NCBI GenBank assembly: GCA_023091665.1
Contig: JALJCQ010000024.1
Location: forward strand, 620,001-684,000
DNA from: Pythium myriotylum
Taxonomy: Eukaryota; Oomycota; Peronosporomycetes; Pythiales; Pythiaceae
DNA: 64,000 bases
Direction: 5' to 3'
Part shown: piece after piece, positions 47,427 through 59,924 of the stretch
Layout: each line of letters starts with the position of its first letter
Position numbering within the stretch: position 1 is the stretch's first letter
Program-made: the position numbers and the translations under genes
Notes under the pieces: model-generated
Told to the model about the DNA's origin: nothing
What the model saw: the letters and a program-made list of their open reading frames with translations, nothing else
The model's database searches: none

Positions 47427-47851
47427 GGTCGGACGGATCGACCGAGGAGATCTTGAAGCAGCGCCGACTCATCGCAGCGAAGAGAGAGAACGAAGTGCCC
47501 ATCTCCCCTCAACCGGTTGGATATCGGTCACAGGTGAAGCCGGACGTCGCCCACAAAGCTCACAGGCCGTCGCTTAGACGATAACGCGACGACCCGACGG
47601 TCCTCTAGAGCTCGTGAAGCCGTCTCCTTCACAGCAACACCAACACATCGCAGCTGGAAGCACGAAGCAATAATCCGTGCTTCCACCCACGAAGCTTCAA
47701 GGCAACTGATCTGCTGAGCAGCTCCGCAATCACTCTGCGCCATGCATTTCAACCAATGACCACGCTGGCAGGTGATCTCCATGCTGAGATGCCGAGTTCA
47801 CACTGTGGGCTCCTTCGCTCCCAGCCCGACCTCAGGAAGCAAGCCGCCTCA
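47427..47851. promoter_or_regulatory. Shared divergent promoter of copies B and C
   Basis: ATCACTCTGCGCCATGCATTTC at 47729-47750 resembles an initiator plus flanking element reading toward copy C. A 5-codon frame (47742-47759, ATGCATTTCAACCAATGA) overlaps, in ATGA fashion, an ATG at 47756 that is in frame with copy C. Confidence 0.4.
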
Positions 47852-48301
47852 ATGGCTCTCGCGGCCTCGGTTCCGTTCCGAGACGTCGCCCACTTCTCGC
47901 GCTGGTTTCGCATCGACAGCCGCGGCGTCTTCTGCCTCGGGCTCGGCCACAACCTCGGCTCGTCGGGCTTCTCGCCGGCGCTCGTCGAGGTGCGCGGGCT
48001 CTCGTCTCTTGACCAGCTCAAGGCGCTACGTGCCATCTACGACCTCAAGATCGGCGAGATCGGCAGCTGCTGGAACGGGTCCTGCCAGCCCATCGACTTC
48101 CACTACGCCAAGATCCCATTGGGCGACGTGTTTGACTTTTACACGGGCGCCGACGGCGTGCTGAGACTGCCACGGTGGAGTTCGTTCAAGTTCGTCGTGG
48201 ACCAGTACATGGAGGAGGATCCTCGGTTCAAGTTCCATCCGTCCAAAGTGCGGGAGTTCATCAAAGAGAACGGCATCGAACAGCTCGAGGCGATGGAGTG
48301 A
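47852..48301 (+). CDS. Unrecognised small protein, copy C
   Basis: 149 residues from MALAASVPF (47852), or 181 from the in-frame ATG at 47756; the short form aligns better with copy A. Shared features: SRWFRID near the N-terminus, KIGEIGSCW, PIDFHYAKIPLGDVFDFYT, LPRW, FKFVVDQYMEEDPRFKFHPS, EFIKENG and LEAME. Function unknown. The high conservation of the final 80 residues compared with the variable first half suggests a functional C-terminal module. Confidence 0.65.
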   Translation: MALAASVPFRDVAHFSRWFRIDSRGVFCLGLGHNLGSSGFSPALVEVRGLSSLDQLKALRAIYDLKIGEIGSCWNGSCQPIDFHYAKIPLGDVFDFYTGADGVLRLPRWSSFKFVVDQYMEEDPRFKFHPSKVREFIKENGIEQLEAME

Positions 48302-48792
48302 CGGGATGTGTAGGATGTCGTACAGTACTGAGACGTTGATGTTGCTCTCCACTCTTGTCTGAAGAACGTTGTCTTCGGGCTCCAATCCAGATGTAAAAAC
48401 TGGGCTGTTCTCGACGAGGGCCACATTTGATGTATCTCGTCGAGTGCAAAGGAACTACGGGTCCGGTCACTGGTAACGACTTTATGATTCGGTCACGAGA
48501 TGCAACACTCGAGTCAGGAGTAGAAAATTGTGGAGGGCGGAAAAGTGTATGGTACTCTCGATGACTCCGACAAAGAGAATTTCTGAAATAATAGCATCTT
48601 ACCTCCTCAATCACACTAGGGGACAAAAGTTTGTTAGTAAACGAGCTCAAAGACGAAGGAGTGATCCTCTCAAAATGGGGTTCATTTGGATTTGTTTCAC
48701 TTCAACTGCGCATACTTTCTGACCGGCTACACGCACCAAAGATGGCAATGACTAGCTGCTCTGTCATTGCAAACCCAGCCACTGTCATAGCC
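48302..48792. other. Intergenic region between copy C and the DUF3638 remnant
   Basis: No gene or repeat recognised. Base composition turns visibly more AT-rich here and stays so across the pseudogene. Confidence 0.5.
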
Positions 48793-51700
48793 TCAAACCC
48801 AGTCCTCGATGTCCATACGCTTCGCGAGATCGTGGAGAAAAGACATGGGCCAGCGCTGTGGTAGCCGGCGGCGCTCCACGAAAGTCCGCAGTGTCTGCTC
48901 GCGGTTGCGAAGTGGCTCAAGTAGTCCGCGGAGAACGCGTTCCATTAGCTCTGGGTGCTTGTCGTACTCAAAGTGGGTCTCACCATTGAGAAGGTGACAT
49001 GTTGCGATCGCCGACACCGAAATGGCAAGTCCGGTCGGTACAACTCGCTTCCCTTTATCGAAACCTAATGTGAGCGGGATTTCATTCAGTCGCACTATCT
49101 CCGAGTCTCTTCGGATAGAACGTAAGGCGAAGCCTAAATGCACAAAACCAAAGCTTCCACACCGTGCCCTGAGATCTTCGCCTCGTTGTGGCACGAGCAA
49201 CATCTTGAGGATGGCGTCAGCTTCACCTTCCGCAAGCATAAGCACTGAGTCGTCATTGAAGACCAGAACCGCATCTGCCATGCGCATGAACCCCTCTGAC
49301 TCAAACTGACATCTTGGATTAACCTTTATGGTCAACCGGAAGTTTTTCGTTTGGAAAAGGTGGGTGGAACACCAAGCGATGGGGAGATCAATGGCTGCGC
49401 TTGTGGGGGCTAGTGTCACGGCTGAGCTCAAGTCGTGCACACTGTTGGCTGAGAACACAGCCCTATAGTCCCACGGCTCCTCTGCGCTTGGTTCCTGCTC
49501 GAGGTACTGCACCACCTTCTCGACTTCTTCTTCCGCTTCGATCTGCAACTCACGCTCGCATTCCTCCCCAAACCCGGTGACACGCACCGTATCATCCTTC
49601 CCAAAACGATCAACACGCTGGTGAACTTCTTCCACCACAGCACTGGCGGTACAAGCAACCTCGACGACTGCAGTAGCCTCTAATTGACGAGCAATGACAT
49701 CGTACATAGTCACATCGGTTACGGCCCCTTCGTACAGCGTCTTCAAGCTCCAGTCCTCGTCTTGTAACTCGTTCTTCTCGTCCACTCGGCTAGCATAATG
49801 CTGTATACCGTTATGGGCCTATTCGATTAAGCCCATGGTGCACTGTCGCTGCGTGTTTGCCGTCACCCAGTTCAGTACATCGAGAGTAGTCGCGTCCGCG
49901 GCCAGCTCGCCACGATCTGCGAGCACCATGTTCTTGACTTCGTTCGAACTCGTCAGACGAAGCTTTTGGTCTTGGCCGAGCTGCCGCAGTCTACCCGCAC
50001 CTTGCATCAGCTTATCTTTTGTTATCGTTGGGCCGAGCGTCAACAAAGCGATCGTATTCGGATATAATTTCATGTCAGATCCGCGTGACCGAGCCTCATC
50101 AAAAATGACGAAAGTATCACGTTCGGGAATTGTTGATGATTTGAGCGGACAGATGAGTCGACGTTGATGCTCTAGGACGACCCAGCAGTCGATCTTCTTG
50201 CGACTATCATAAAATGTGACTCCTTGCGCGTCAAACTCAGGTTGTTCAAGAAGAAACTCAGCGGCACCACATAATGATACACCGGCGAGAAGAGCACCAG
50301 TGTCAATTAACGCCGTGCATTTTTTTCTCGCAGCATGCTGCAGAAGTTGCTTCCACATAGCCTCTAAACCAGTCTTCTTGTCGTTCACAAGCGGTTCATA
50401 ATCAATAGTCGAGGACAACATCAAATCAATCATCTTCCCATTCGTACCACGTAGTGATGGAGTTTCGGGCTCATTTTGGGCCACCCCAACTGGTAGCAAA
50501 TGATGTGTGTCATTCGTTCCAGAAAAACCAATGTTGTGTGGGCCTCGAACAAGATCCCAGGCTGTGCGTGATAAGCGCTGAGGGTACTGCTTCGTGTCAC
50601 GTGGAAAAACATGCCGGTTCAAGTAGAAATTGATGACTTCCATAGAGTAGCGGTAGACATCGTACACAACTGCGAACTGGTGAGCATTGTCCAAACTCAC
50701 GTGATCAATATCTCTGAGAAGTTCGACCAGTTTAGGATCCAAACTTGGCTCCACAGACGTAAACCACTCCCGATAGTAGCATCTCCGTTCTGACTCATCA
50801 AGACGAATGAGCGACTTGAATGCAATGTGCACCTGTTGTAACGTCAGCCCGGCGTGATAGTATGCCAGCAAAGTGAGAACGATGCTGACGTCCGGATGGC
50901 TAAACTCTGAGCGCTCTGAAGGGAGGTCCGCAGCAGTAAATGGAATAGCGAGTGCCTTTGGCCGAGTTCCTGGATTTGGCAAGCCGAAATCCACACGGTT
51001 TCGCTTCTCAAGGCAATTTTCGAGCACACCATGCGCCACAAGACCACGTAAGGCAAGAAGCTGGTGTCGAATCATCTCAGAAGGAAGGTGTGACAGCAAC
51101 GACTCGCAAGAAACCGCACAGTTGGACAGAATTTCACAGAGTTCTGCTCGGTACTTTGAGCTCTTCTGGCTCACGGCCTTCAACCAGGCTAAGTCCATCG
51201 GAGGCCGATCAATAAGGTCTTCTACGAGTGCTTGCTTCACTAGCTCTCGACAGTGTGTTGAACCGTCGAGCATCGCACTTAATGTGATCCCACTATAGGC
51301 ACCAAAACGCGTGCTGTACTCCGGCTGGGTGGAGATGAGACCAGGAGAATCTTCGAAGACACGCAACACACGACAGCTGCTCGAGCTTACCAGAACCTTG
51401 AGAAGAGCTTCGGCAGCAATCCAGCGGGATGATCCGCCATCGAGTATCCCTTGGTTTCCGACAGCGTACACGAGATGATATTTGTAGTGAAGTAACGCGT
51501 CGCTCTCATCAAAAATATCTATGTATCTCTCTCCTTCCAGAAGCCAACGCGTCGCATAGGTCACGATTATCGTCACTGCTTGACATCGCGATCTCGATTC
51601 GCTTCAGTTCAAGTGAAAGACGATGCTCTGGTGAAATCAATACAAACCCTTGGCGCTTCTTAATCTCTTCCACTGCCTCTCGCACCCGCATAACTTCGAC

Positions 51701-54700
51701 TAGACCCAGGTCGATGCTTCTGTTAAACGGGAATTCAACTATAGGCACTCTGAGGAGTCCGCTACTGAGCACTTAATTCATGAAGTGTCTTGTTTCGCTC
51801 AGTAGAGGTGACAAGAAATGTGCACGAACGATTTGATCTTCCATAGTGTATCCAAAGTACAAGAATAACATCGGTAAAATGACGCGAGTCTTGCCCCGGC
51901 CCATGTTCAACTGACATACACTGCCTGGGTTTTCAATCAAATGCCTTGCGATAACGTACTGTTCGGGCCGAATTTGAAGACACCCTTCAACCTCGAAAGC
52001 AAGCCAATATGGATGCTTTTCGGTGGACCACCCACGACAACAATTCAGTTCTTCGACGAAATACGCCATCGGAGGTGGCTTGGACGATTCTGCAGAACTG
52101 ATAATACGCTGGAGTTTGTCGACAAGAACGCACACTTCCATAAAGCGAAGGACACCTTGCCTGAAAATAGCACGACTCTCAGAGTTAAAGTGCGGGGCAA
52201 AACGTAAGAGGAGAGTATCGTCGAGGACGCAACGAAAGATGTCATTCTTCGTGATTGAAGGCAAAGCACCAGATGCAATCAATATTTTCTCCTCTGGTGT
52301 GTTGCGGCACATGCTCACGGCGACGCGAAGGTACTGCCATAACTCAATTTGCTTTGTTACGACATTCTTGAGCATTTGACGGCAACTCTGGGCAAGCTCG
52401 ACTAGTCCAACTGACAGTGCTTGTTTCGAGCTACTACAGTGAGCAATCCAGCTAGCCTTGATTTCATCAAGCATGGCGTTTCCCATAGCATTCGTCGATG
52501 AGCTTCGGAGAGGAAATGGGGATTCTTCATTGCTCGTAACCGGTTTAACAAATCGAGTCAGTTGCATTTCGATCGTTGCAACGAACGCCGGGGATACCGG
52601 TACACTAGTGATCTGCACTTCGCGGATCGGAACAACGCCATTACCTATACCTCTATGAATAGACGGCCCGAGCGACCTATCCTCTTCAGCTTCTAAAAGA
52701 ACATCTCGAGAGCATACTTCATCCGTCGCATTGCGCATCACAATCGTGTAGGAGTCCTGTTCACTCGTAATAGCGGTGGCGAGCAAATCTTTCGTCTCGC
52801 AATAATCTGGAAAGAGAAATATTGTGTCGGACGCCTTCTTCGCCAACCCTATCGCCAGGATCTTGGACGTCGGTGTGTGGTGACTTAAGCGGCAAACATC
52901 CTTCAGAGCATGCACAGCACCGTCGGAGAGTGGTCTACTAGGCATTCCACCACGAAGTAGTTCGTTGGCTGCTTGTCCACCCGTCATCTTCAAATCATCC
53001 CAGGGCAAAAGGTTACTTGAGCCTGAATATATCGCTGCAAGAAGAAGTCGGCTTTCTTGTGAATCCGCCGAAAACGTCAGCAGCAGTGGATGCTGGTCAT
53101 ATACAGAGACGGAGATCGCGGCTGCAGTACTACAAGAGAATTTTATATCTACAACACCACAGCCCGAGCACTCAACACGGCCACGAGGTACTAGAAGTCG
53201 AGTCATTACGACGAACGGGATTTCAACACTGACGAGCAGAAGGTACTGTCTAAAGCGATGCAGCTGTCCAGACAATCTCTGAGTCGGCGACAGTTAGTAG
53301 CCGTCATGCTCAACCGAGCTTAATTGCCCATTCTCGCCCTGCACAAAGTGAAGACGGAAGCGTGGCAGGTGAACTTTGAGCTGAGAAGAGGCTGACACAA
53401 GAAAGTGAATAAATGCCTGATTTTCAAACTTCTCGAACACTTGAACTATGGACGTTGTGGGAACAACAAATACATCGTATGTCTTGAGAAGAAACACAAC
53501 CTCGGAGTACTCACAGGATTGATCTTCGCGAGGGACCTGATAGCACTTGGCAAACTGCTCGGTAAACTTCACGATGAAGAGGACGTCTCGCTGCTTGACC
53601 GCCTTCTGCCGTAGTAAAACGCAGTCTTGATTGTACCAAAACCAGTGCGAATACAATTCTAACAATGTTGCCGGAAAGGCTTCTCGGAATAGGGTTCGCC
53701 ATTGGTCTGAGCAAACTTGAAGCACTGCCATTTCGCCGGACTCCTCAATCACCAAATCATCTTCAACAAGTCGGAATCGGTAGTGGCAATCTGCGAACTT
53801 TTGGACTGTACTATAAACATCTTGTTCGATCGTTACCTCAAAATCTTGATCATCGAACACTTCGACAAATTTTTCGTGAGTGCGGATACAAGAAGGGAGC
53901 CCCCCAGGAGGTGATCCATTAGTCAAAATCGAACCAGTGAATAAATTCAAGAGATAGTGGCTTCCACTGATTGAGTCGATCGCTTCAAAACAACTCGATA
54001 CATGGTCCGCATTGGAATCAACTCTCGTCCACTGAACGCTTATCGGCACGCGGTCATTCACCAAGCAACACAAACGAGAAATTTTTTCAGTTGGGGACTC
54101 GGCCACAAATGCTATCAAATCGACAACGTGGGTTGCCATCACTTGGCGAACTACGAATTGCACATCTTTCACCTCGCCGCGAAGACATCCAGTAGAGAAC
54201 AAACGCGCGTTTTCGAATAAGACGATCAGCTCGCAAATACTGAACAAGTCTGTAGAAGACAATGGTCCGAACGAGTAGCAAATCAAAGCAAAGCCATAGA
54301 GTAGACACTCCCGTGATCGCAGCACGACCCGTTCGTCTGATGGTACGCCTTTCATCCACTTTTGTCGACACACTTCCGCCCACTGTCGTGCAATAGCAAC
54401 CATTGATCGAACTGCCGTTCGAGGGCCAGAGTGGAACTGGTCGAGATAACCAGAAATCTCGCCCATAAGTGGGATACACTTCCACTTGCTCGGGGATGAA
54501 GCGATGTCTTTCGCGAAGTTATTAACGCTAGAACAGAATCGTTCGATGTCTTCTTCGGATTCGAGATCAGCATGCCAAGCCAAGCGAGGGATTGGGTCCT
54601 CAGTGAGATCACCGACTTAGAAAACAGCCTGCTTTACAATGGTTCTGACGATACGAGTAGACCAATCGAGAGTGTTCGACTCGATTGCTTCAAAAAGACG

Positions 54701-57355
54701 CCTCAACTGCTGGACGGGATGGCAACGGAGGGAGCCGAGTGCAACATAACTGGCGAAGTGATCGTTGGCCGTTCGCACCGCATCTGCTAGTGCATAGGTG
54801 ACATTAGCTCGAATGGTGCCCCCTGGATAATTGTTCGCCCACTGCATCTCTGGACAGCCCAGGTTGGCACTAAAATCCGTTTCTGAAACAGTCTTCGTGA
54901 TTTTGAAGGGATCGACAAACGAACCACAGGGAGCTCGCCACAATATGCAATTTTCTCTGCCGTTTGGAAACCACGTGCACGTATGCTCAAAATGATCTCT
55001 CGAAGACACGTAATCTATCGAGGATGGGCCAAAGGCGATTGGTACCTTGAGCTCGTGTGGATGTGCAACTGTGTAGTGAGTAGACCGCTCAGGAAAAATA
55101 GCTTTCGCGTGGGATTTCACATGCGATAACCAAGGGTAAGTCGGCATAGATACTGCGTACTTGCGGCTATCGAAAGCTAACTCTCGCTGTGCATGACCAA
55201 CAAGATCCGAGAGAATATCGAGATTCAAGGGCATGTGCGTAAGAAACAGAACCGCCAACGCTTCCGTCTTGGGCGCAGGCAATGGAGAGATGAGAACTTC
55301 AGGAAGCTTTACTAGTGTGGCGATCTCGGATTCCATGGACTGAATCGAGTTGGTGATCGTGCTGACTCGAGCTTGAAGTTCTCGTAGATGTGATCGGTGG
55401 TACCAAGAAGTAAAACGAGGAAGGCGCGCTTGTTCGGCATCGACAGCTGATTCAGCATCAGCAAGTTGACGGTTCTCCACAGTAACCGTGGTTCGAAGTG
55501 AGGAAACACGAATCTTCCGTGTCTCGACTTGTGCCCACATCGAGTCCACATAACTGGCCCACGAAGTAACATGACGGGCGTGCATAATGCTGTAGGATTC
55601 CATCGCTTGTCCCATGGTTTGTGCGAAATGCATCGTTCCTTCGGGGTCACTGTAGTTAAAGACGGACGCTCGTAAGCCACTTTGTTTATTCCATCGCTGA
55701 ATATATGCCGTAACATGCTTTAATGCAGTCCGGGCTGTAGCTTCAGGCAGGACCGCGACGTTAAGGCGTCTCCAATCGAGAGGAATACGATACCTCACCA
55801 ACGCTGTAAACTGCTCACAACAGGTCTTGTGACACAAGCAGTAGGAAATCCAAGACATCAACAGCAGCTTTCCCTTGGCAGGGACACGCGCAGTCGGATC
55901 GTATTGCCGTTCTGCTCCAATCTCGGCTAATAAATGAGCACGATACCACGTCGTAATTTTCTTCAGAGCAGGGGGATCACAGGGCTCTGAAGTGCCAGCG
56001 TTCAGACTGCTAAGTTCAGCAGCAGCTCGCCACATGAACACTTCCACCGCTCTCTGGTTTCCAAAACAAGAGCTGCTTTCTTGTGCTTCAAGGAACAACA
56101 GCAGTTCTTCAGTCGAACATTTACGAGCATCGACGAAGATGTACCCTCGGTTTTTCTCCATTGCCGCTTCACGGCCCGTCTTGAAAACAGTAAACCTATC
56201 TAGATCCTGGTACTCAGGGGTCTTGAGAAGAGGGAATGTGGGCGAGTTGCACATGCTCTGGAGTTCTGTAGGACCCGGAAGTGTAAACTTCTGGGCTTCA
56301 CAGTCTCCCCATTCGTTGCAAACATTGTTGATCTCCTCTCGCCAATGCATAAACTTCTGGTCCAGGATTCGGCTCGAATATCCTCGTTTCATCAGCCCTG
56401 TCGCAAGCAATGAAGCTGAATACAGCATCGCAAATGCCATATCCATTGCGGACCAAAACATCTTGGTTTCTTGAAAACCTTGGAGCTGCCTGACTCGAAC
56501 CTGAAGTAGACCGGTCTGAAAACGCAACAAGGTCTTCTGAAATACAGCACCCTTAGAAGGAAGCGCTTGCCTGAGGGTCGCGCAAACAAGTGGCCAGCAT
56601 GTATCACGAAGTGCACCACCTGTGTGCAATCCAACGTCCGTCATCCCACCTTTCGGTAAATATTGCGCGCTCCCGCTCGAAAGTGCCGTTTGGATGCATG
56701 CACAGAGAAATGACGGTGTCTTTTGGTGCCCTGGACCGTTTCCATGCGCGGCGCTGCGTTGATTGCCTGTTCTTCCCCTCGCAGAATCGATTTCTCTTCG
56801 TAAGGCCTCATCAAACTCCCTGCGCCTTCCCCACTTCATCTCGCCACAATGCAGCAACTGATGCGTCCTCGGTACAGCACTGTAGACACTCTCGTCGCCT
56901 GGCAAGTGGTGCACCACGCGCTCCCATCCATCGAGCCCCAGCAGTCGTAGCCTCACCACGCCGTAGCTCACACACTCCATCTGAAGCACGGCCGCATACT
57001 CTGGGAACCATCGGTCCGTCCAGATCTCGCCCTTCACCGGCGTCGACAGACTCGGATCACGCGCACTATACTCGCGTCTGGCTTGCTCGAGCAGCTTGAC
57101 GTCGCTGGTCGTGAAAACCTCGAGGGGCACATCTCGGTCATGCACGAGGGGGTCCAGCTGAGCCTTGTACAAGGCGACTCGTTCGCCGCTCTTCATGACG
57201 ACGATGCCTTCTCCATCTCGCTCTGCCTCCGCAATGATCTCACCGACTGTCGCATCCACGAGCGCTCGCAGTCGGCCGCAGAACGCCGGTGTCTGGTCGT
57301 CGCTGGGGCGCTGGAACCGGAAGCGGAAGATCGCGTTCAGCTCGGCGTCGCTCAT
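48793..57355 (-). pseudogene. DUF3638/DUF3645-type giant protein gene, disrupted
   Basis: One ~2850-codon frame read on minus from MSDAELN (57355) to RMDIEDWV (48793), broken by TAA at 54619-54617, 53296-53294 and 51775-51773, TAG at 49821-49819, and a one-base frameshift near 51547. The four stops are in phase with both flanking segments and lack intron signals. Family hallmarks survive: CQLNMGRGKTRVILPML (P-loop-like, near 51900), VPIVEFPFNR, the IDIFDESDALLHYKYHLVYAVG segment and the NTQRQCTMGLIE-stop-AHNG region. The first stop sits where the intact copy at 61243 has Gln (..EAVFQVG). The TAG falls where I recall the family having Trp. If expressed, the first 912 residues could still be made. 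The function of the family is not established. More AT-rich than neighbours. Confidence 0.8.
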
Positions 57356-57734
57356 TCCTCTTCTCTCGCTCTTCTCGCTCTCTAGTGGCGCCGTTGCTTC
57401 GCGTGCGACACTGAGGACCTCGAAGCCTCAGCAGCCGTGGCACGCGACGAGGCGAGAGAGCTCGAGACCCACGCATCCATTGCCATCATCTCTCCATTCG
57501 TCCTGTCCGAGAGTGCTCATCGTTGAACTGCCAAGCCCCACTTCAACGGGTCGAGTTCGACATGAAAACAGGTTTTACCCGTGACCCAAATTGCAGAATT
57601 GTGGACAAATTATTACCAAAGGCCGGGTCTGGGTTTACCTGATAAAGGTTCGAACAGGACCGGCCCACCCGTGTGTGTGTGCGTGAAGACGACGTTTGTA
57701 AGAGATGGAGGAAGCCTCCCAACCGTGTCTACTA
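57356..57734. other. Spacer between the DUF3638 remnant start and membrane-protein gene
   Basis: Holds the promoter of the remnant and the 3' flank of the membrane-protein gene. No gene or repeat recognised. Confidence 0.45.
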
Positions 57735-59924
57735 TTACCGGATACGCAGCTTCTTCTCGTTGCCGAGCAGCGGCTTGATGTCCATGATCGGGAGCATGGA
57801 CAGTACGTCCTGCACTTCGTATTCCATTCTCGACGACGTCGCTGATTTGACAAAGCGCCCCGGCTCATCCTCGTCGACCAGCAAAATGTTGCCGAAATAC
57901 CCTTCGGTCACGATCCGGAGCTTGCGGTCGAAGAGGCTTTTGGTCGAGCGGATCGGCGGAGGCTCGTGGTCTTCCTCCTGAGCGTGCTCCTTCTTCTGGC
58001 GAGTCTCCGTCATCTCGGTGGCCGTGTACTTGTTCGAGACCGTCGAACCACGCTGGGTTTCGCAGAGCCGCATTGCGAGCGCTCGCTTGACGGGATATCG
58101 CAGCTTCAAAGGATCCTTGGAGAAGCCTCCGTCAAGGAAAAGGTAGTCAGCAGCCAGGTCGACGTGGCCGCTGAGTCCGGAGGTGTACAATTGCTGAATT
58201 ACTGCGCCGAGCGAGCAGTTTGTGCGGCAGACGCCGTCCTCCACCAGCGCTGGATCGAACGGGTCCATACCTAGCGCCTCCAGCGCAATGAAGACGTCCC
58301 ATCCAACAAGGCTGAATCGCTCTTGGAGGATCCGTATGAGCCCGTTGCGAGCGACGTAGCGGTACTTCGTGAAAACGCCAAGCGAGCCTAGAGTCACACC
58401 GATACCGAGAAGCACCATAACGATCACAAAGAAATCGCACATGATTTCGCTGCCCCAGAACAGCGCGAGGTTGGGATCGCCACCAAACACGCCTAGCTGA
58501 AGTCGATTACCCATGAGCGAGATCTTACCGTGGACTTTGAGAAAGAAAAAGAGCACAAAGCAGAGCGAAATCGAGTAGATCTTGTAGCTCATGAAGAGCG
58601 ATGCAGCGTCCACGTACCACTCGAGCCTCTCTCGTAGACTCGGCCGGATCCACTTCAGGGACTTCATACTTCGCAGAGTGAGCTTGCATCCATACCGGAG
58701 CATGGAGTGTACGAAGCACATTACCCACGTAATCCTCGTAAGCGCCGAACAGACAAAAATGAAATTGTCGAAGTTGACCTGTTTCGTCAACATCCAAGTG
58801 CCCATTTCCAGTACGACGTACGTCGTGCGGATGCTAGCGACAGAATCAAGAATGCTCAGCGCGATGTACAGCCAGTGGTTCATCCACACGTCCGAGGCCA
58901 TGAAAGACGCGCCCTTGAATGTGATGATCCGGTTCTCGTTGTCCGTCACGGTCGTTGCCGCCGCCATGAAGGGAAACACATACCTGAGTATTTTCCACTC
59001 TTTCATGAATCGGACTCCTGATGGCAGGTAGTTTGCTGATCGTGTTCGCAACAGCGCGGCAAGCACACCATTGACAATCATGACAATAGACACAATTCCG
59101 TATGCAACCGCAATGATCGTGCCAAGCCAACCGCTGGTATCGATGCCGACGACGACCTTGGCAGCGTTGTCGGGGGGAACTACCTTGAAAAGCCCCCATT
59201 TCCAGTCGTCGTTTCGAATCAACGGCTTCGCCAAGCAGCGGCTGGTCTGGATCTCAACGTGGTAGCTGCCGCCAGCCCAGAATGATTGGTGCACCATGAG
59301 GTCTGTGAAGTACTCAAATTCACGTTCCGGGCGGCCGAGACATTTGAGAAACGGAACTCCAGGGACACCAAAATCTTTCTCCTCCCCGGTTTGAACCAAG
59401 CGGTCGTCTCTGAGGGTATCAAAGTTGTCGAGAATGTACTGGTGGCACTTGTGCTCATCCCCGCTGCCAAAGATTTGGATGCACTTGTCGCTATACCACG
59501 TCGGCTTGAAATTGATCACCTGGCACTTTGGAGCTGAAATGCTGTAGACAAATATCTGGGAGCGGCGAGTAGTGTGCCCCCAAAAATCATTGTACGTGAG
59601 TGACATCATTGTCGCGTTCATCGAGTTGACGCGGATACACGTTGATCGATCTTCCCCAAGATTCGCTGGACTTCGATTTGGCGCTGAGACAAAGCGAAAC
59701 GACTTGCCGACCTCCACAAGGTCAGTGAGCTGAGTTTGCAGCAGCAAGTCTTCTCGGAGGATGTTGTAGTTGACTGTTCCATCGATCAGTCGTGCGCGGA
59801 TGTGGTCGTACCTCCCGGAGACTGTGACTACCACCGGGTTCTCGCGAAGACCCGTGAGTAGCGTCAAGATGGTCGACACTAGGTTGAGCGTGAGCAAAAT
59901 GACCTTGCGTACGGTGATCGCCAT
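57735..59924 (-). CDS. Multi-pass membrane protein of unknown family
   Basis: A 729-residue single exon starting MAITVRKVILLTLNLV. Hydrophobic segments at residues ~8-24 (signal anchor), ~265-290, ~300-315, ~348-370, ~385-410, ~445-465 and ~495-515. Between the first and second lies a ~240-residue region with several Cys (CIRVNS, KCQVIN, KCIQIF, KCHQYIL, LKCLG, RCLAK), probably extracytoplasmic. The ~200-residue C-terminal tail is hydrophilic and acidic with VDEDEPGRFV. The layout (one helix, Cys-rich ectodomain, six more helices) resembles a channel or receptor, but I cannot name it. It lies between the two DUF3638 copies and is intact. Confidence 0.75.
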   Translation of the reverse strand: MAITVRKVILLTLNLVSTILTLLTGLRENPVVVTVSGRYDHIRARLIDGTVNYNILREDLLLQTQLTDLVEVGKSFRFVSAPNRSPANLGEDRSTCIRVNSMNATMMSLTYNDFWGHTTRRSQIFVYSISAPKCQVINFKPTWYSDKCIQIFGSGDEHKCHQYILDNFDTLRDDRLVQTGEEKDFGVPGVPFLKCLGRPEREFEYFTDLMVHQSFWAGGSYHVEIQTSRCLAKPLIRNDDWKWGLFKVVPPDNAAKVVVGIDTSGWLGTIIAVAYGIVSIVMIVNGVLAALLRTRSANYLPSGVRFMKEWKILRYVFPFMAAATTVTDNENRIITFKGASFMASDVWMNHWLYIALSILDSVASIRTTYVVLEMGTWMLTKQVNFDNFIFVCSALTRITWVMCFVHSMLRYGCKLTLRSMKSLKWIRPSLRERLEWYVDAASLFMSYKIYSISLCFVLFFFLKVHGKISLMGNRLQLGVFGGDPNLALFWGSEIMCDFFVIVMVLLGIGVTLGSLGVFTKYRYVARNGLIRILQERFSLVGWDVFIALEALGMDPFDPALVEDGVCRTNCSLGAVIQQLYTSGLSGHVDLAADYLFLDGGFSKDPLKLRYPVKRALAMRLCETQRGSTVSNKYTATEMTETRQKKEHAQEEDHEPPPIRSTKSLFDRKLRIVTEGYFGNILLVDEDEPGRFVKSATSSRMEYEVQDVLSMLPIMDIKPLLGNEKKLRIR

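Noticed and set aside
49819..54619. Introns or reassigned stop codons explaining the DUF3638 breaks
   Set aside because: The reading frame is identical on both sides of each of the four stops and homology runs up to the stop, so no intron is needed. TAA and TAG end other genes in the window (TAA: F-box/LamG gene 8, aquaporin; TAG: GMPPB, copy B), so the code is not reassigned.
57640..57680. GGTTCGAAC resembling a tRNA T-loop
   Set aside because: No acceptor-stem pairing or anticodon arm could be drawn around it.
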